DNA of 64,000 nt from Corynebacterium marambiense (lineage in GTDB: Bacteria; Actinomycetota; Actinomycetes; Mycobacteriales; Mycobacteriaceae): contig NZ_JAEIOT010000015.1 in assembly GCF_016342275.1 (NCBI RefSeq), forward strand, positions 124,001-188,000, read 5' to 3'. The number at the start of each line of letters is the position of its first letter. Position 1 is the stretch's first letter. Shown one piece after another: positions 16,552-24,122 of the stretch. The position numbers and the translations under genes are program-made. The notes below the pieces were generated by a model. That model made no database searches and was not told the origin of the DNA. It saw only the letters and a list, made by a program, of their open reading frames with translations.

Positions 16552-18029
16552 CGGAGCTCCGGCTCCTCCCGTCCGCCGTGGTCGTCTGGGCGACTGTCGT
16601 CGTAGTGCTGATGACCCGGATGGCATGGGTGGGGCTCGTGCCCGTTGCCTTAGCAACGCTGATCGCCGTCGCGTTCCGTGCTCCGGGGCAGAGTCTCCTG
16701 ATCGCGGCGTGCGGGGCGGCAGCTATGGTCACATCCCTGATGCGGGTGGTCGCCGCTGACCGACACCCACTGAATTCGGTGGGGCGCGCCACGGTCGAGG
16801 GGCGGGTTGTCGCGACGCCCGCATCCGTTGGAGATGGTGTCCGGCTGCTCCGGCTACGGATCGCTGGATATCCGGCGGATCTCCCGGTGTTCCTCCGAGG
16901 AGACGATACCCATGCGGGAACCACTGGGTCCGTGGTGCGGGTGAGCGCGGATGTGCAGGCCGGTAATCGACCCGGTGTCGGAACCCTGGTTCTCGACGCA
17001 CACTCAATCATCGAACTCCGTGAGCCGACGGGCCCCGACCGATTGGCCGGGCGAGTCCGCTCGGCGTTGGTGGATGCCACCACCCGGTGGCTGGATTCCG
17101 ACTCCGCCGGTCTGGTCCGCGGAATGGTACTCGGGGATACCGGCGGGCAGTCGGAGAAACAGCGGCAGCTGTACCTCGACACCGGGCTGTCCCACCTCTC
17201 GGCGGTCAGTGGATCGAACGTCGCGATCGTCACCACCGCGGCGTTTCTTCTCGCCCGTGCTCTGGGACTCGGTCCCCGTGCCCAGGTGGGCGGGGCGGTC
17301 GCCGTGCTCCTCGGATTCGTCATCCTCGTCGGCACCGAACCGAGCGTGCTGCGCGCCGCGGCCACCGGGATCGTAGGGCTGGTTGCCGTCGTGGCATCCA
17401 CCCGTGCTGAACCCGTACATGCGCTGTGTCTCGCGGTCATCGTGCTGCTGTGCTGGCGTAGTGACCTGGCGGTGGAATACGGATTCGCCCTGTCGGTTGC
17501 TGCGACCGTCGGGATCATCGCCCTACATCCGCTGTTCCACCGCCCGCTCGCGGCGACCGGTTGGCCGGCGGTCGTCGTCCGGGCGCTGTCCGTGGCGATC
17601 GCCGCTGATGTTGTCACCATGCCGATCGTCGCGGTCATGGCCGGACGGGTCTCCCTGGTGTCCGTGGCTGCGAACGTCCTCGCCGCGCCTGCCGTCGCCC
17701 CGGTGACGATCCTCGGGATTATCGCCGCCATTCTCGCCGTAATACCCGGCGCCGGGGAGGCACTCGCGGGGTTGCCGCTGTTTTTGATCACACCGTGTAC
17801 CCGGTGGATCACCGGAGTCGCTGAGTTGTTGTCCTCCCTGCCCCTGGCGGTGGTGCCGGTGGCGGAGGGATGGCTCGGGGTCGCGTGGGTGACCCTCGGC
17901 TGCTGCTGGATCGTGTGGGCGGTCTGTGCCGGGTATGTCCGGATTCTGATCGGTGTCGCGGTGTCCGCCGCGGTGCTGGGATCACTGTCCGGACCGCATC
18001 TGACCGCGTACCCTCCGGCGCCGGGATGA
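16548..18029 (+). CDS. comEC: ComEC/Rec2 family competence channel protein
   Basis: ComEC forms the inner-membrane channel for single-stranded DNA. This 493-residue protein has two N-terminal hydrophobic segments and an OB-like soluble region (about 85-150). The diagnostic Competence domain holds the motif HLSAVSGSNVAIV at about residue 223, followed by at least seven hydrophobic segments. The C-terminal metallo-beta-lactamase domain present in Bacillus ComEC is absent; the chain ends after the membrane region, as in many actinobacteria. The GTG start overlaps the comEA stop. A decayed second copy of its first half lies at 19302-19965. Confidence 0.93.
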   Translation: MTELRLLPSAVVVWATVVVVLMTRMAWVGLVPVALATLIAVAFRAPGQSLLIAACGAAAMVTSLMRVVAADRHPLNSVGRATVEGRVVATPASVGDGVRLLRLRIAGYPADLPVFLRGDDTHAGTTGSVVRVSADVQAGNRPGVGTLVLDAHSIIELREPTGPDRLAGRVRSALVDATTRWLDSDSAGLVRGMVLGDTGGQSEKQRQLYLDTGLSHLSAVSGSNVAIVTTAAFLLARALGLGPRAQVGGAVAVLLGFVILVGTEPSVLRAAATGIVGLVAVVASTRAEPVHALCLAVIVLLCWRSDLAVEYGFALSVAATVGIIALHPLFHRPLAATGWPAVVVRALSVAIAADVVTMPIVAVMAGRVSLVSVAANVLAAPAVAPVTILGIIAAILAVIPGAGEALAGLPLFLITPCTRWITGVAELLSSLPLAVVPVAEGWLGVAWVTLGCCWIVWAVCAGYVRILIGVAVSAAVLGSLSGPHLTAYPPAPG

Positions 18030-18060
18030 CGGGATCCCGGACTGTGGCACGATGGAGCGC

Positions 18061-19026
18061 GTGAAACCGTCTGCCCCCGGCCCCGTGCACCTGATCCTCG
18101 GTGAAGAGGAGTTCCTCGCCGAGCGAGCCCGCATCGCGGTTACCACCGCCGTCCGGGAGTCTCTCCCCGATGGCACCGAACTCCCCGTCACCACCATGCG
18201 CGCCGGGGACGTCAACGCCAACGACCTCGCCGAACTCCTCAGCCCCTCGTTGTTCGGTGAGGACCGTGTCCTCATTCTCACCGGTACCCAGGACGCCGGA
18301 AAGGACGCGGCTGACCTTATCTTGTCTGCGGCGAAGAATCCCGCACCCGGGATCTATCTCATCATCCTGCACACCGGGGCGGGTCGGACTAAGGCGATGG
18401 TGCCGAAGCTGTCCAAACTGGCGGAGGTCCACCGTGCGGACAAGGTCAAGCCCAGTGAACGCCCGGCCTTCGTCAACCAGGAGTTCCGGAACCACGGGGT
18501 GCGGGTTACCTCCGATGTCACGCGCGCGCTCCTGGAGGGAGTGGGCTCGGATTTGCGGGAATTGGCCAGCGCGGTGAGTCAGCTGGTCGCCGACACCGGG
18601 GGAGAGATCACCGAGGCGAAGGTCCGCGAGTACTACGTCGGTGTTGCGGAGGTTTCCGGGTTCGACATCGCGGACCTCGCCTGCTCCGGGCAGGTGCAGC
18701 GTGCCGTCGCTTCCACCCGCAGGGCACTCCAACTCGGGCTGTCACCCGTGATGCTCGCCGCGGCACTGTCCACCACCGTCGGGTCCATCGCCCGGCTCTA
18801 CTCCACCCGCGGGAGGATCGATGCGAACGGTTTGGCACGGGTCGTGGGGATGCCGCCGTGGAAGGTTGAGAAGACCGCGCGGTTGGCGCGAACATGGAAC
18901 GGTGAGGCTGTGTCGGAGGCCGTGATCATCGTCGCGGACCTCGACGCGGCCGTGAAGGGGCAGGCCGCCGATGACGGTTACGCCATCGAGCACGCGGTGC
19001 GGAGGATAGCTGAGCTGGCCAGTTGA
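18061..19026 (+). CDS. holA: DNA polymerase III subunit delta
   Basis: HolA is the delta subunit of the clamp loader, which opens the beta clamp. The 321-residue protein has the delta N-terminal fold (VHLILGEEEFLAERA), the LFGEDRVLILTG strand, and C-terminal helices (SGFDIADLACSGQVQRAVASTR). I prefer the GTG at 18061 because a -10-like CACGAT ends eight bases upstream; an ATG at 18052 overlaps that hexamer. Position after comEC and before rpsT is conserved in actinobacteria. A roughly 126-bp stretch of this gene (18590-18715) recurs at 21163-21290. Confidence 0.94.
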   Translation: MKPSAPGPVHLILGEEEFLAERARIAVTTAVRESLPDGTELPVTTMRAGDVNANDLAELLSPSLFGEDRVLILTGTQDAGKDAADLILSAAKNPAPGIYLIILHTGAGRTKAMVPKLSKLAEVHRADKVKPSERPAFVNQEFRNHGVRVTSDVTRALLEGVGSDLRELASAVSQLVADTGGEITEAKVREYYVGVAEVSGFDIADLACSGQVQRAVASTRRALQLGLSPVMLAAALSTTVGSIARLYSTRGRIDANGLARVVGMPPWKVEKTARLARTWNGEAVSEAVIIVADLDAAVKGQAADDGYAIEHAVRRIAELAS

Positions 19027-19067
19027 ACCGTGGCGTCGTGCACAGGACAGTCCACCGTGTGGAACGC

Positions 19068-19205
19068 CTACCGGATTGATTCACTTCGCGAGCATTTGGT
19101 GAGCTGTTCGTACCTGGCTATCTCAGTGCTTACGATGACAGCGGTCTCATCGTAAGTGACGTAAATGTGTGCGTCGCCAACGTCGACCCAGTAGCTGTGG
19201 CCGGA
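19068..19205 (-). pseudogene. C-terminal remnant of an orfX-like gene (first copy)
   Basis: The minus strand encodes about 45 residues resembling the C-terminus of the intact gene at 21292-22053. Shared features are an aromatic VDxGDA block followed by IxVT (YWVDVGDAHIYVT here, YVVDTGDAKITVT there). It lies just after holA in the same orientation as the intact gene lies after the holA fragment. Nothing upstream of about 19205 matches, so only the tail remains. Identity is modest, so the reading as a remnant leans partly on the gene order. Confidence 0.55.
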
Positions 19206-19234
19206 ACCTATGGTTTTTACTATCGATTGGCCAT

Positions 19235-19305
19235 CCGATCTCGGCTCAGTGCCGGGAATCGTTTTCGCGACGCTCGCACGTTTCGACGGTCTGGCTACCC
19301 TGTGA
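19235..19305 (+). pseudogene. C-terminal remnant of a second comEA
   Basis: Codons 19249-19305 read VPGIVFATLARFDGLATL followed by a stop. The end of intact ComEA reads VPGIGPAKLARLEGLVSL followed by a stop, so length, frame and most hydrophobic positions agree. Its stop overlaps the GTG of the comEC remnant by four bases, exactly as in the intact pair. The rest of comEA is gone, replaced by the orfX-like remnant upstream. Confidence 0.75.
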
Positions 19306-19965
19306 GCGAGCTGCGGCTCCTGACGTCGGCATTTGTCGTGCGAACGGTTGTTGCCGCAGTCCTCGTGTCCCGCACGGGGAGGGCCGGGGTCACACACCTG
19401 TCCTCGCGGCAGCGGCACTCGCGGTGGTGCCCCGGGCACCCGGACACGTTCCCCTGATCGTTGGATGCGGGGCGATCACCGCAGTGACCACTTCATTCCG
19501 GGGGAACGCCGCTGAGCGGCATCAGCTGGCGTCGGTGTGACACGCCACGGTTGAAAGCCGGATCGTCACCGGGCGACACACATCGGGATGGGTCCTGGCT
19601 GCTGCGGCTCCGGGGATCCGGATACCCGGTAGAGCTTCCCGCGTTCCTCCGGGGCGAGGAGGAACGCGCAGCTGCTGCGGGGTCCGTGGTGCAGGTCAGT
19701 GCTGATCGGGGAACATGGAACCGAACCGTCGTACTCACCGCGCAGTCCCTCGAGGAACTGCGCGGTCTCTGGGGATGGCGCCATTTTCCGGGCACGTCCG
19801 AGATTCGTTCACCCAGGTTACGTCCCACCGGATGGGCCCCGAATCCGCGGTTCTGGTCTGGGGAATGGTGCTGGGTGACACCAGCGGGAAATCCGGGAAC
19901 CAGCGCCTGATATACCTCGACTACGGGCGCTAACACCTCTCGGCGGTCAGCGGAGCACATGTTGA
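19302..19965 (+). pseudogene. Decayed second copy of comEC (5' half)
   Basis: This stretch is homologous to about the first 225 codons of comEC but cannot be read as one frame. The start, SELRLLTSAFVVRTVV, corresponds to TELRLLPSAVVVWATV. Further on come LRLRGSGYPVELPAFLRGEE (intact: LRLRIAGYPADLPVFLRGDD), GMVLGDTSGKS, and HLSAVSG after an in-frame TAA in the motif region. Several frame changes and stops interrupt it. Nucleotide similarity to the intact gene is moderate (roughly 70% by eye in the motif region). Homology ends abruptly near 19965, where unrelated sequence and a toxin-antitoxin pair follow. Confidence 0.85.
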
Positions 19966-20199
19966 GCGCAAAGGTATCTCATCTGGCTCATGCCGCCTCG
20001 GTTGAGAAAAGACTGGTGCTATGGCGATGTGCAGGTTAATTCTGGGGATGCCTTCGCTGGCGGCAGCGATGCGATGGGATCCTGAGGACCCGGTATTGTT
20101 CGGCAGCGATGCGGTGCTGGACTGCATTAGGAAAGGGATTTAAATACGTTTGATTCCACGTATTGAGGGGGTGAATAAACCTCCGAAAAGGAGCGGAAC

Positions 20200-20526
20200 A
20201 TGCACACCGATACCCGTCCTGACCAGCATCACAGACTTCTCTCAGCGGCCATCGGCGTACATTGCCGATCCCAAAGGGCGCGAGCGCAAAGTAATTCTGC
20301 GCGATAACGCCCCATCGCGGTGGTGGTGTCAGCCGAAGAGCTCGAGCGTCTGGACGCTGAACACCAGGATGCCGTTGATCTGGAGTTGGCACTGACCCGC
20401 AAGCTCGCCGATGGGGGAAGCGCGAAACAGCTGCGGATGTCTTCGCAGAGTCCGGCATCGACGGGGATAACCTCCACGATGACAGCAGCGAAGACAGCGA
20501 CAAGGACTACGGTGCGTCCAGCCTGA
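20200..20526 (+). pseudogene. Frameshifted antitoxin gene (Phd/YefM-like)
   Basis: An ATG at 20200 with AAAAGGAG upstream opens a gene that can be followed only by changing frame. The piece TSITDFSQRPSAYIADP with RKVILRDNAP (frame 2, about 20222-20313) continues as IAVVVSAEELERLD (frame 1, from 20314) and then as DVFAESGIDGDNL (frame 3, from about 20436). Joined, these resemble a Phd/YefM-type antitoxin: an N-terminal DNA-binding part, a typical PxAVVVSxEE turn and an acidic C-terminal tail. At least three indels are needed. The downstream RelE-like toxin gene is intact. Confidence 0.7.
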
Positions 20527-20527
20527 T

Positions 20528-20827
20528 ATGTCAGACGGTAATTTCCAGGTGGAATTCACTACGGACGCAAAAGAGGACCTCCGGGATCTTGACGGTGGAT
20601 CGCAGAAGCGGGTGGCAGCCGCTATCAAGAACAAGCTCGCCGTCGCTCCCCAGGGTTACGGCCATCCTCTGGGCAGTCGCAGAGGCGGTGACCTGACAGG
20701 GTTTCGGAAACTCGCCGTGGGAGACCGCGATCTGAGCATCATCTACGAGGTGGTCAATGGTGACCGTGTCGTGATCTGGTGGGTCATCGGCAACCGCAGC
20801 GACGATGAGTGTTACTCCCTGACCTGA
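20528..20827 (+). CDS. Type II toxin of the RelE/ParE superfamily
   Basis: The 99-residue protein has the RelE/ParE layout. It begins with a strand and helix carrying VEFTTDAKEDLRDLD, continues with a second helix (KRVAAAIKNKLAV), and has a conserved GFRKLAVGDRDLSIIYEV strand and a final strand ending VIGNRSDDECY. Such toxins cut mRNA on the ribosome or inhibit gyrase; which applies here cannot be told. It lies directly after the disrupted antitoxin, so an expressed active toxin would lack its partner. Either it is inactive or silent, or another antitoxin neutralises it. Confidence 0.82.
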   Translation: MSDGNFQVEFTTDAKEDLRDLDGGSQKRVAAAIKNKLAVAPQGYGHPLGSRRGGDLTGFRKLAVGDRDLSIIYEVVNGDRVVIWWVIGNRSDDECYSLT

Positions 20828-21162
20828 TTCAATAAAGATAAGGCCCGCATCCTGCCCCAGGCAGGCAAGTAGGTGCCCCGAAGGATCCCCGCTACTACGA
20901 AATCCACGTGCTATTCATCCGGAGCTCGACCTGGTCACCCTATTCAAGGCCGCTACCGGGCAGACACTGGTGGAGTCGGTGGCGGCGGATTTAACCTTCC
21001 TCCTGAGTCTGGATCACCGCTACTTCCACGGTGTACGCGGGGTGATGAGCCTGGTTGTGGCGGAAGATCGACTGGATCGAGCCAAGACCGATGCCCTGAT
21101 CGCACATCTGGGAGGCAGTGAGGTGGCCGATCACGGGGATCGAGATCGACGATGGGGGTTGG
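20828..21162. other. Unassigned sequence inside the decayed duplication
   Basis: Between the toxin gene and the holA fragment the plus strand has an open stretch (about 20915-21160) encoding a segment with LVTLFKAATGQTL and MSLVVAEDRLDRAKTDALIAH. I do not recognise it, and it lacks a convincing start with a ribosome-binding site. It may be a remnant of another gene. Confidence 0.3.
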
Positions 21163-21290
21163 CGGCCGACACTGGGGGAGGAATCACCGAGGCGAAGGCC
21201 GGCGAGTACTACGTCGGTGTTGCGGAGGTTTCCGGGTTCTACGTCGCGGATCTCGCCTGTTCCGGGCAGGTGCAGCGTGCCGCTGCCTCT
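21163..21290 (+). pseudogene. Internal fragment of a second holA
   Basis: About 126 bases match holA 18590-18715 at roughly 113 positions by hand count, so this fragment is much better conserved than the comEC remnant. The encoded peptide includes ITEAKAGEYYVGVAEVSGF and VADLACSGQVQRA. Flanking holA sequence on both sides is missing. The fragment ends two bases before the stop codon of the minus-strand gene at 21292. Confidence 0.9.
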
Positions 21291-21291
21291 G

Positions 21292-22053
21292 CTAGTTGAC
21301 GTCGATCCACCACTCGTCGAATGTCTCGTCCATCTCCAGACTGCTCCCGACGGACACCGTGAGTCTGGTCGGGGTGACGGTGATCTTCGCGTCGCCAGTG
21401 TCCACAACGTAGCGGTGAAGGTGGGGATCCGACCTGGATGCATCCACTGGCCAGTCGAGGGCTCCGGTGCCGGTGACGAAACCGTGGTAGGTACTCCTGG
21501 ACCCGGTACTGCAGACTGTCACGAACACCGAGTTGTTGCGTGCAGCGAGGACGGCGTCTTCACCGGGTTCGCACGCAGCTATCAACCTGGATGCCTTGAG
21601 ATCCCATCCCGTCCCGGTGAACTGGGTCGGATAATCCCGTTTCGGTGAGGCCGTACGTACCACCGGGTCCGTGGAGGTTGTGGTGCTTCGGGAGGATGGG
21701 GAAACGGTTGATTTGCGTGGAGTGTTCTCTGTGACAGCGTCGGTGAGCGGTACGGTGGACACCGGTTGAGCCTGCGACACCATCTTACTGTCAGGGGTGT
21801 CACCAGCGGTGAGGAATAGCAGATAGATGACCAGAGCGGTGGTCAGCGAGGTCAGTACAGCGACACTGAGAAGGACCGGAACTGTCGCGGTGCTGCGCCC
21901 GGTGGATGCGGTGGTACTCTGCGGGAGCCACCCGGGTGAGCTGTTCCGCGTGGGTTCTCCAGGCTCCGGTGGTTCCGATTCTGGGGGGATCAACTGCCCC
22001 CAGTCATCGTAGACCTCGGAGGAATCCCACTGATAGTCCTGGTTGTCGGTCAT
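21292..22053 (-). CDS. Membrane-anchored protein of unknown function (orfX)
   Basis: I do not recognise the family. The 253-residue protein has an acidic, Pro-rich N-terminus, one strong membrane helix at about residues 57-83 (VPVLLSVAVLTSLTTALVIYL), a Ser/Thr-rich linker and an extracytoplasmic domain of about 125 residues with two cysteines (AACEPGEDA and TVCSTGS) that could form a disulfide. The start ATG follows AAGGA. The tail is echoed by the remnant at 19068-19205. It is probably co-transcribed with the frameshifted gene just upstream (22109-22655), whose domain has similar Cys spacing. Confidence 0.75.
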   Translation of the reverse strand: MTDNQDYQWDSSEVYDDWGQLIPPESEPPEPGEPTRNSSPGWLPQSTTASTGRSTATVPVLLSVAVLTSLTTALVIYLLFLTAGDTPDSKMVSQAQPVSTVPLTDAVTENTPRKSTVSPSSRSTTTSTDPVVRTASPKRDYPTQFTGTGWDLKASRLIAACEPGEDAVLAARNNSVFVTVCSTGSRSTYHGFVTGTGALDWPVDASRSDPHLHRYVVDTGDAKITVTPTRLTVSVGSSLEMDETFDEWWIDVN

Positions 22054-22108
22054 GGGGGTCCTTACATGAACGTCGGCGCATGGTTACGCACATCGGGTCG
22101 TCGGGAGA

Positions 22109-22655
22109 TCATCGCTTGATGAGGATAACCCGGGCATCGGTGGTTGTGGCGCAGTCGTAGTTCTCTCCCCCCGACGAACCGCAGACGACGACGTAATTCT
22201 TCTCGGTGACGGGGCTGTAGACCAACAGTGATGTCCGGGTTTCCCATCCGGGGCCGGCGCGACCGGCGCGCAGTTGTTCTCCGACTGTGACGGAGAAGGG
22301 GCAGCTGGTCCGCTCTGTCGCGGCGAAGACGTCCCAGCCGCCGGAGGTTCGGCACCGTGTACTGCCGACGGGTGGGGTGATCTGCTTCGTTGCCGTGAGG
22401 GTCGTCGTCTCCGTTGCCGTCACGGGCCCGGCCTCCCCGGAATTGTCCCCATCCTGGATGCGCCTCGATATGCCCTGTTCGGAGGCGTTTGCGTCATCCT
22501 GGGATCCCATTCGAGAGACAGCCCCCGATGATCACGATCACGAGCAGAAGCACGGCGATGATGAGTCCCGTCACCAACAGTGCTTTCAGATACGTCGATG
22601 TCGCGGGGTCAGGCTGTCCGGTGTCACTCCCGATGGGTGAATCGGACAGCCCCAT
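22109..22655 (-). pseudogene. Frameshifted single-span membrane protein
   Basis: Two overlapping frames look like one gene. The first (22655-22494) starts MGLSDSPIGSD and carries a membrane helix (LLVTGLIIAVLLLVIVIIGG), then stops. The second (22510-22109) continues in another frame with a Thr-rich linker and a domain holding TRCRTSGGWDVFA, YSPVTEKNYVVVCG and YDCATTTDARV. That layout of cytoplasmic tail, helix, linker and Cys-containing domain matches the neighbouring orfX and other corynebacterial surface proteins. A single indel near 22500-22510 would join them, so this is either a real pseudogene or a sequencing error. Confidence 0.65.
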
Positions 22656-22851
22656 CCGGTGCTGGTCTCGGAATCATTCCACGAGCATCCCGGAGGGTAT
22701 GGGCGACCAGCCTTTCTGCCGGTCCCTACCGTTCAGAATCGGGGATGATCACCCCGGAGTCCGCGCCCCCGACTACGCTGGGGATCCGGAACCTGCGCCC
22801 ATCTGCCGCGGAGAATGACCTGAGCGTCCGTCGGTTGGAGGGGGGTAACGC

Positions 22852-22894
22852 GAGAAGGTCCCTGTCCTGGAATCACCGGGACAGGGACCTTCTC
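22852..22894. terminator. Terminator hairpin after rpsT
   Basis: GAGAAGGTCCCTGTCC and its exact reverse complement form a 16-bp stem with an 11-base loop, 25 bp beyond the rpsT stop. No clear T-run follows on the minus strand. The stem could work in both directions. Confidence 0.75.
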
Positions 22895-22918
22895 GCTTCC
22901 CACACTGTGGGGGCGGAA

Positions 22919-23182
22919 CTAGTCCATCTTGTTCAGTGCGGACGCCATGGCGGACTTCTTGTTGGCGGCATTGTTCCGGTGGAACACGCCCTTGGTCACG
23001 GCCTTGTCTAGGGCGCGGGAAGCGATACGCAGCTGGGTGGTGGCCTCGTCCTTCTTGCCTTCTTCGACCAGCGCGCGGAACTTGCGGATCTCGGTGCGGA
23101 CCGCGGACCGAACGTGCTGGTTGCGCTGGCGGCGCTCCTCGTTGGTGCGGACGCGCTTGATCTGGGACTTGATGTTAGCCAT
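22919..23182 (-). CDS. rpsT: 30S ribosomal protein S20
   Basis: S20 binds 16S rRNA early in small-subunit assembly. The 87-residue protein has the canonical start [20 protein letters not shown] and the conserved [21 protein letters not shown] end. It is highly basic and fully helical in the family. The ATG at 23182 is preceded by AAGAGGT; the frame is open 24 codons further upstream, but homologues begin here. Position between holA and lepA is conserved, apart from the decayed duplication inserted on the holA side. Confidence 0.98.
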   Translation of the reverse strand: MANIKSQIKRVRTNEERRQRNQHVRSAVRTEIRKFRALVEEGKKDEATTQLRIASRALDKAVTKGVFHRNNAANKKSAMASALNKMD

Positions 23183-23393
23183 TGAACATACCTCTTGAAC
23201 TCGTGGTTGGGTGTGATGAAACCACCGGCCGGAACCGTCCAGACCTGTGATCACGATGGATCACGGTCGCGGTGGATGCGTTCTCTTGAGCGGACCCAAG
23301 GTCCTGACCGCTCCGACACCCACGCCCGGAAAGTGAATAACAGCTTGACAGAGTACCAGTCTCCGGGGTGCCCACCAAACCTCGTGGTTCGGG

Positions 23394-23957
23394 TCATCCC
23401 CACCCGTAGTTACTGCGCAGCCGGTTGGCGATGCGTTCGAACCTGTGCCGGGGGATGACCGCTCCCTGCCTGCGGATCTCCAGCTCGGGGATCTGGAGCA
23501 CCTTGTCCATGCGAACCCAACACTGTTTACCCGACTCGTCCCACGGACCCGAGCCGATCCCGAGCCAGTTGTCCTCCTCCGCATGCTCCGGGTTGGGGGA
23601 GATCACGAGTCCCAGCAAATGTTGCCGGGAACGACCGATAACGATGATCGCCCGTTCCCGGGCCGGGGAGGCGGGACCGTCGGTGTCCACCCAGATCCAG
23701 ACCACCTCGCCAGGATCAGCCTGGCCATCCATATCGGGGGCGTAGTAGATGCTGCGTGCCATGGCCGCCGTCGGCTGTGTCGCGTAGCTGGTACCCGACT
23801 TGATGTTCCGATGAACGGGTGCATGACTCGCCGGATTCAGCCCGAGGCGGTCGTTGATCACCTCGAGCCCCTGATCGAGCGCACTGTCCCCCCGCCCGAG
23901 TACCGAGGTCAGGGCGCGGTGGAACCAGCTGTCCTCGCGTCGTCCACCATCGTTCAC
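23394..23957 (-). CDS. PemK/MazF-like protein upstream of lepA
   Basis: The 187-residue protein resembles a conserved actinobacterial PemK/MazF-like family encoded beside lepA (as Rv2405 in Mycobacterium tuberculosis). After a linker of about 60 residues the core begins with GEVVWIWVDTDGPASPARER, followed by the strand AIIVIGRSRQHLLGLVISP, and it ends in RHRFERIANRLRSNYGW. MazF toxins are endoribonucleases, but this chromosomal family has no adjacent antitoxin and may have another role. The GTG start has a -10-like TAGGAT (23971-23966) eight bases upstream, so the mRNA could be leaderless. It is divergent from lepA. Confidence 0.75.
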   Translation of the reverse strand: MNDGGRREDSWFHRALTSVLGRGDSALDQGLEVINDRLGLNPASHAPVHRNIKSGTSYATQPTAAMARSIYYAPDMDGQADPGEVVWIWVDTDGPASPARERAIIVIGRSRQHLLGLVISPNPEHAEEDNWLGIGSGPWDESGKQCWVRMDKVLQIPELEIRRQGAVIPRHRFERIANRLRSNYGWG

Positions 23958-24080
23958 AGCTCACAATCCTAGTCGTTGCCGGGACGTCGGGGGCGGGTAT
24001 CCGGTGCCGAGGGGACGGGTGTCCTCCCGTGCCCGACGGTGGTGTGTCCGATGCGCGTGGGCTGCGGCTGCACAGTCGGG

Positions 24081-24109
24081 TAGTGTCAGGAGAGCTCCAA
24101 TTAGGAAGG
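24081..24109 (+). promoter_or_regulatory. lepA promoter and ribosome-binding site
   Basis: TAGTGT at 24081-24086 is a likely -10. AGGAAGGG at 24102-24109 is a strong Shine-Dalgarno sequence 13 bases before the lepA ATG. Confidence 0.45.
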
Positions 24110-24122
24110 GACCGTCACACAC

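Noticed and set aside
20061-20113. 13-base direct repeat CGGCAGCGATGCG (20061 and 20101) before the antitoxin remnant
   Set aside because: Too short and isolated to call an insertion footprint or att site; it may be chance in GC-rich sequence.
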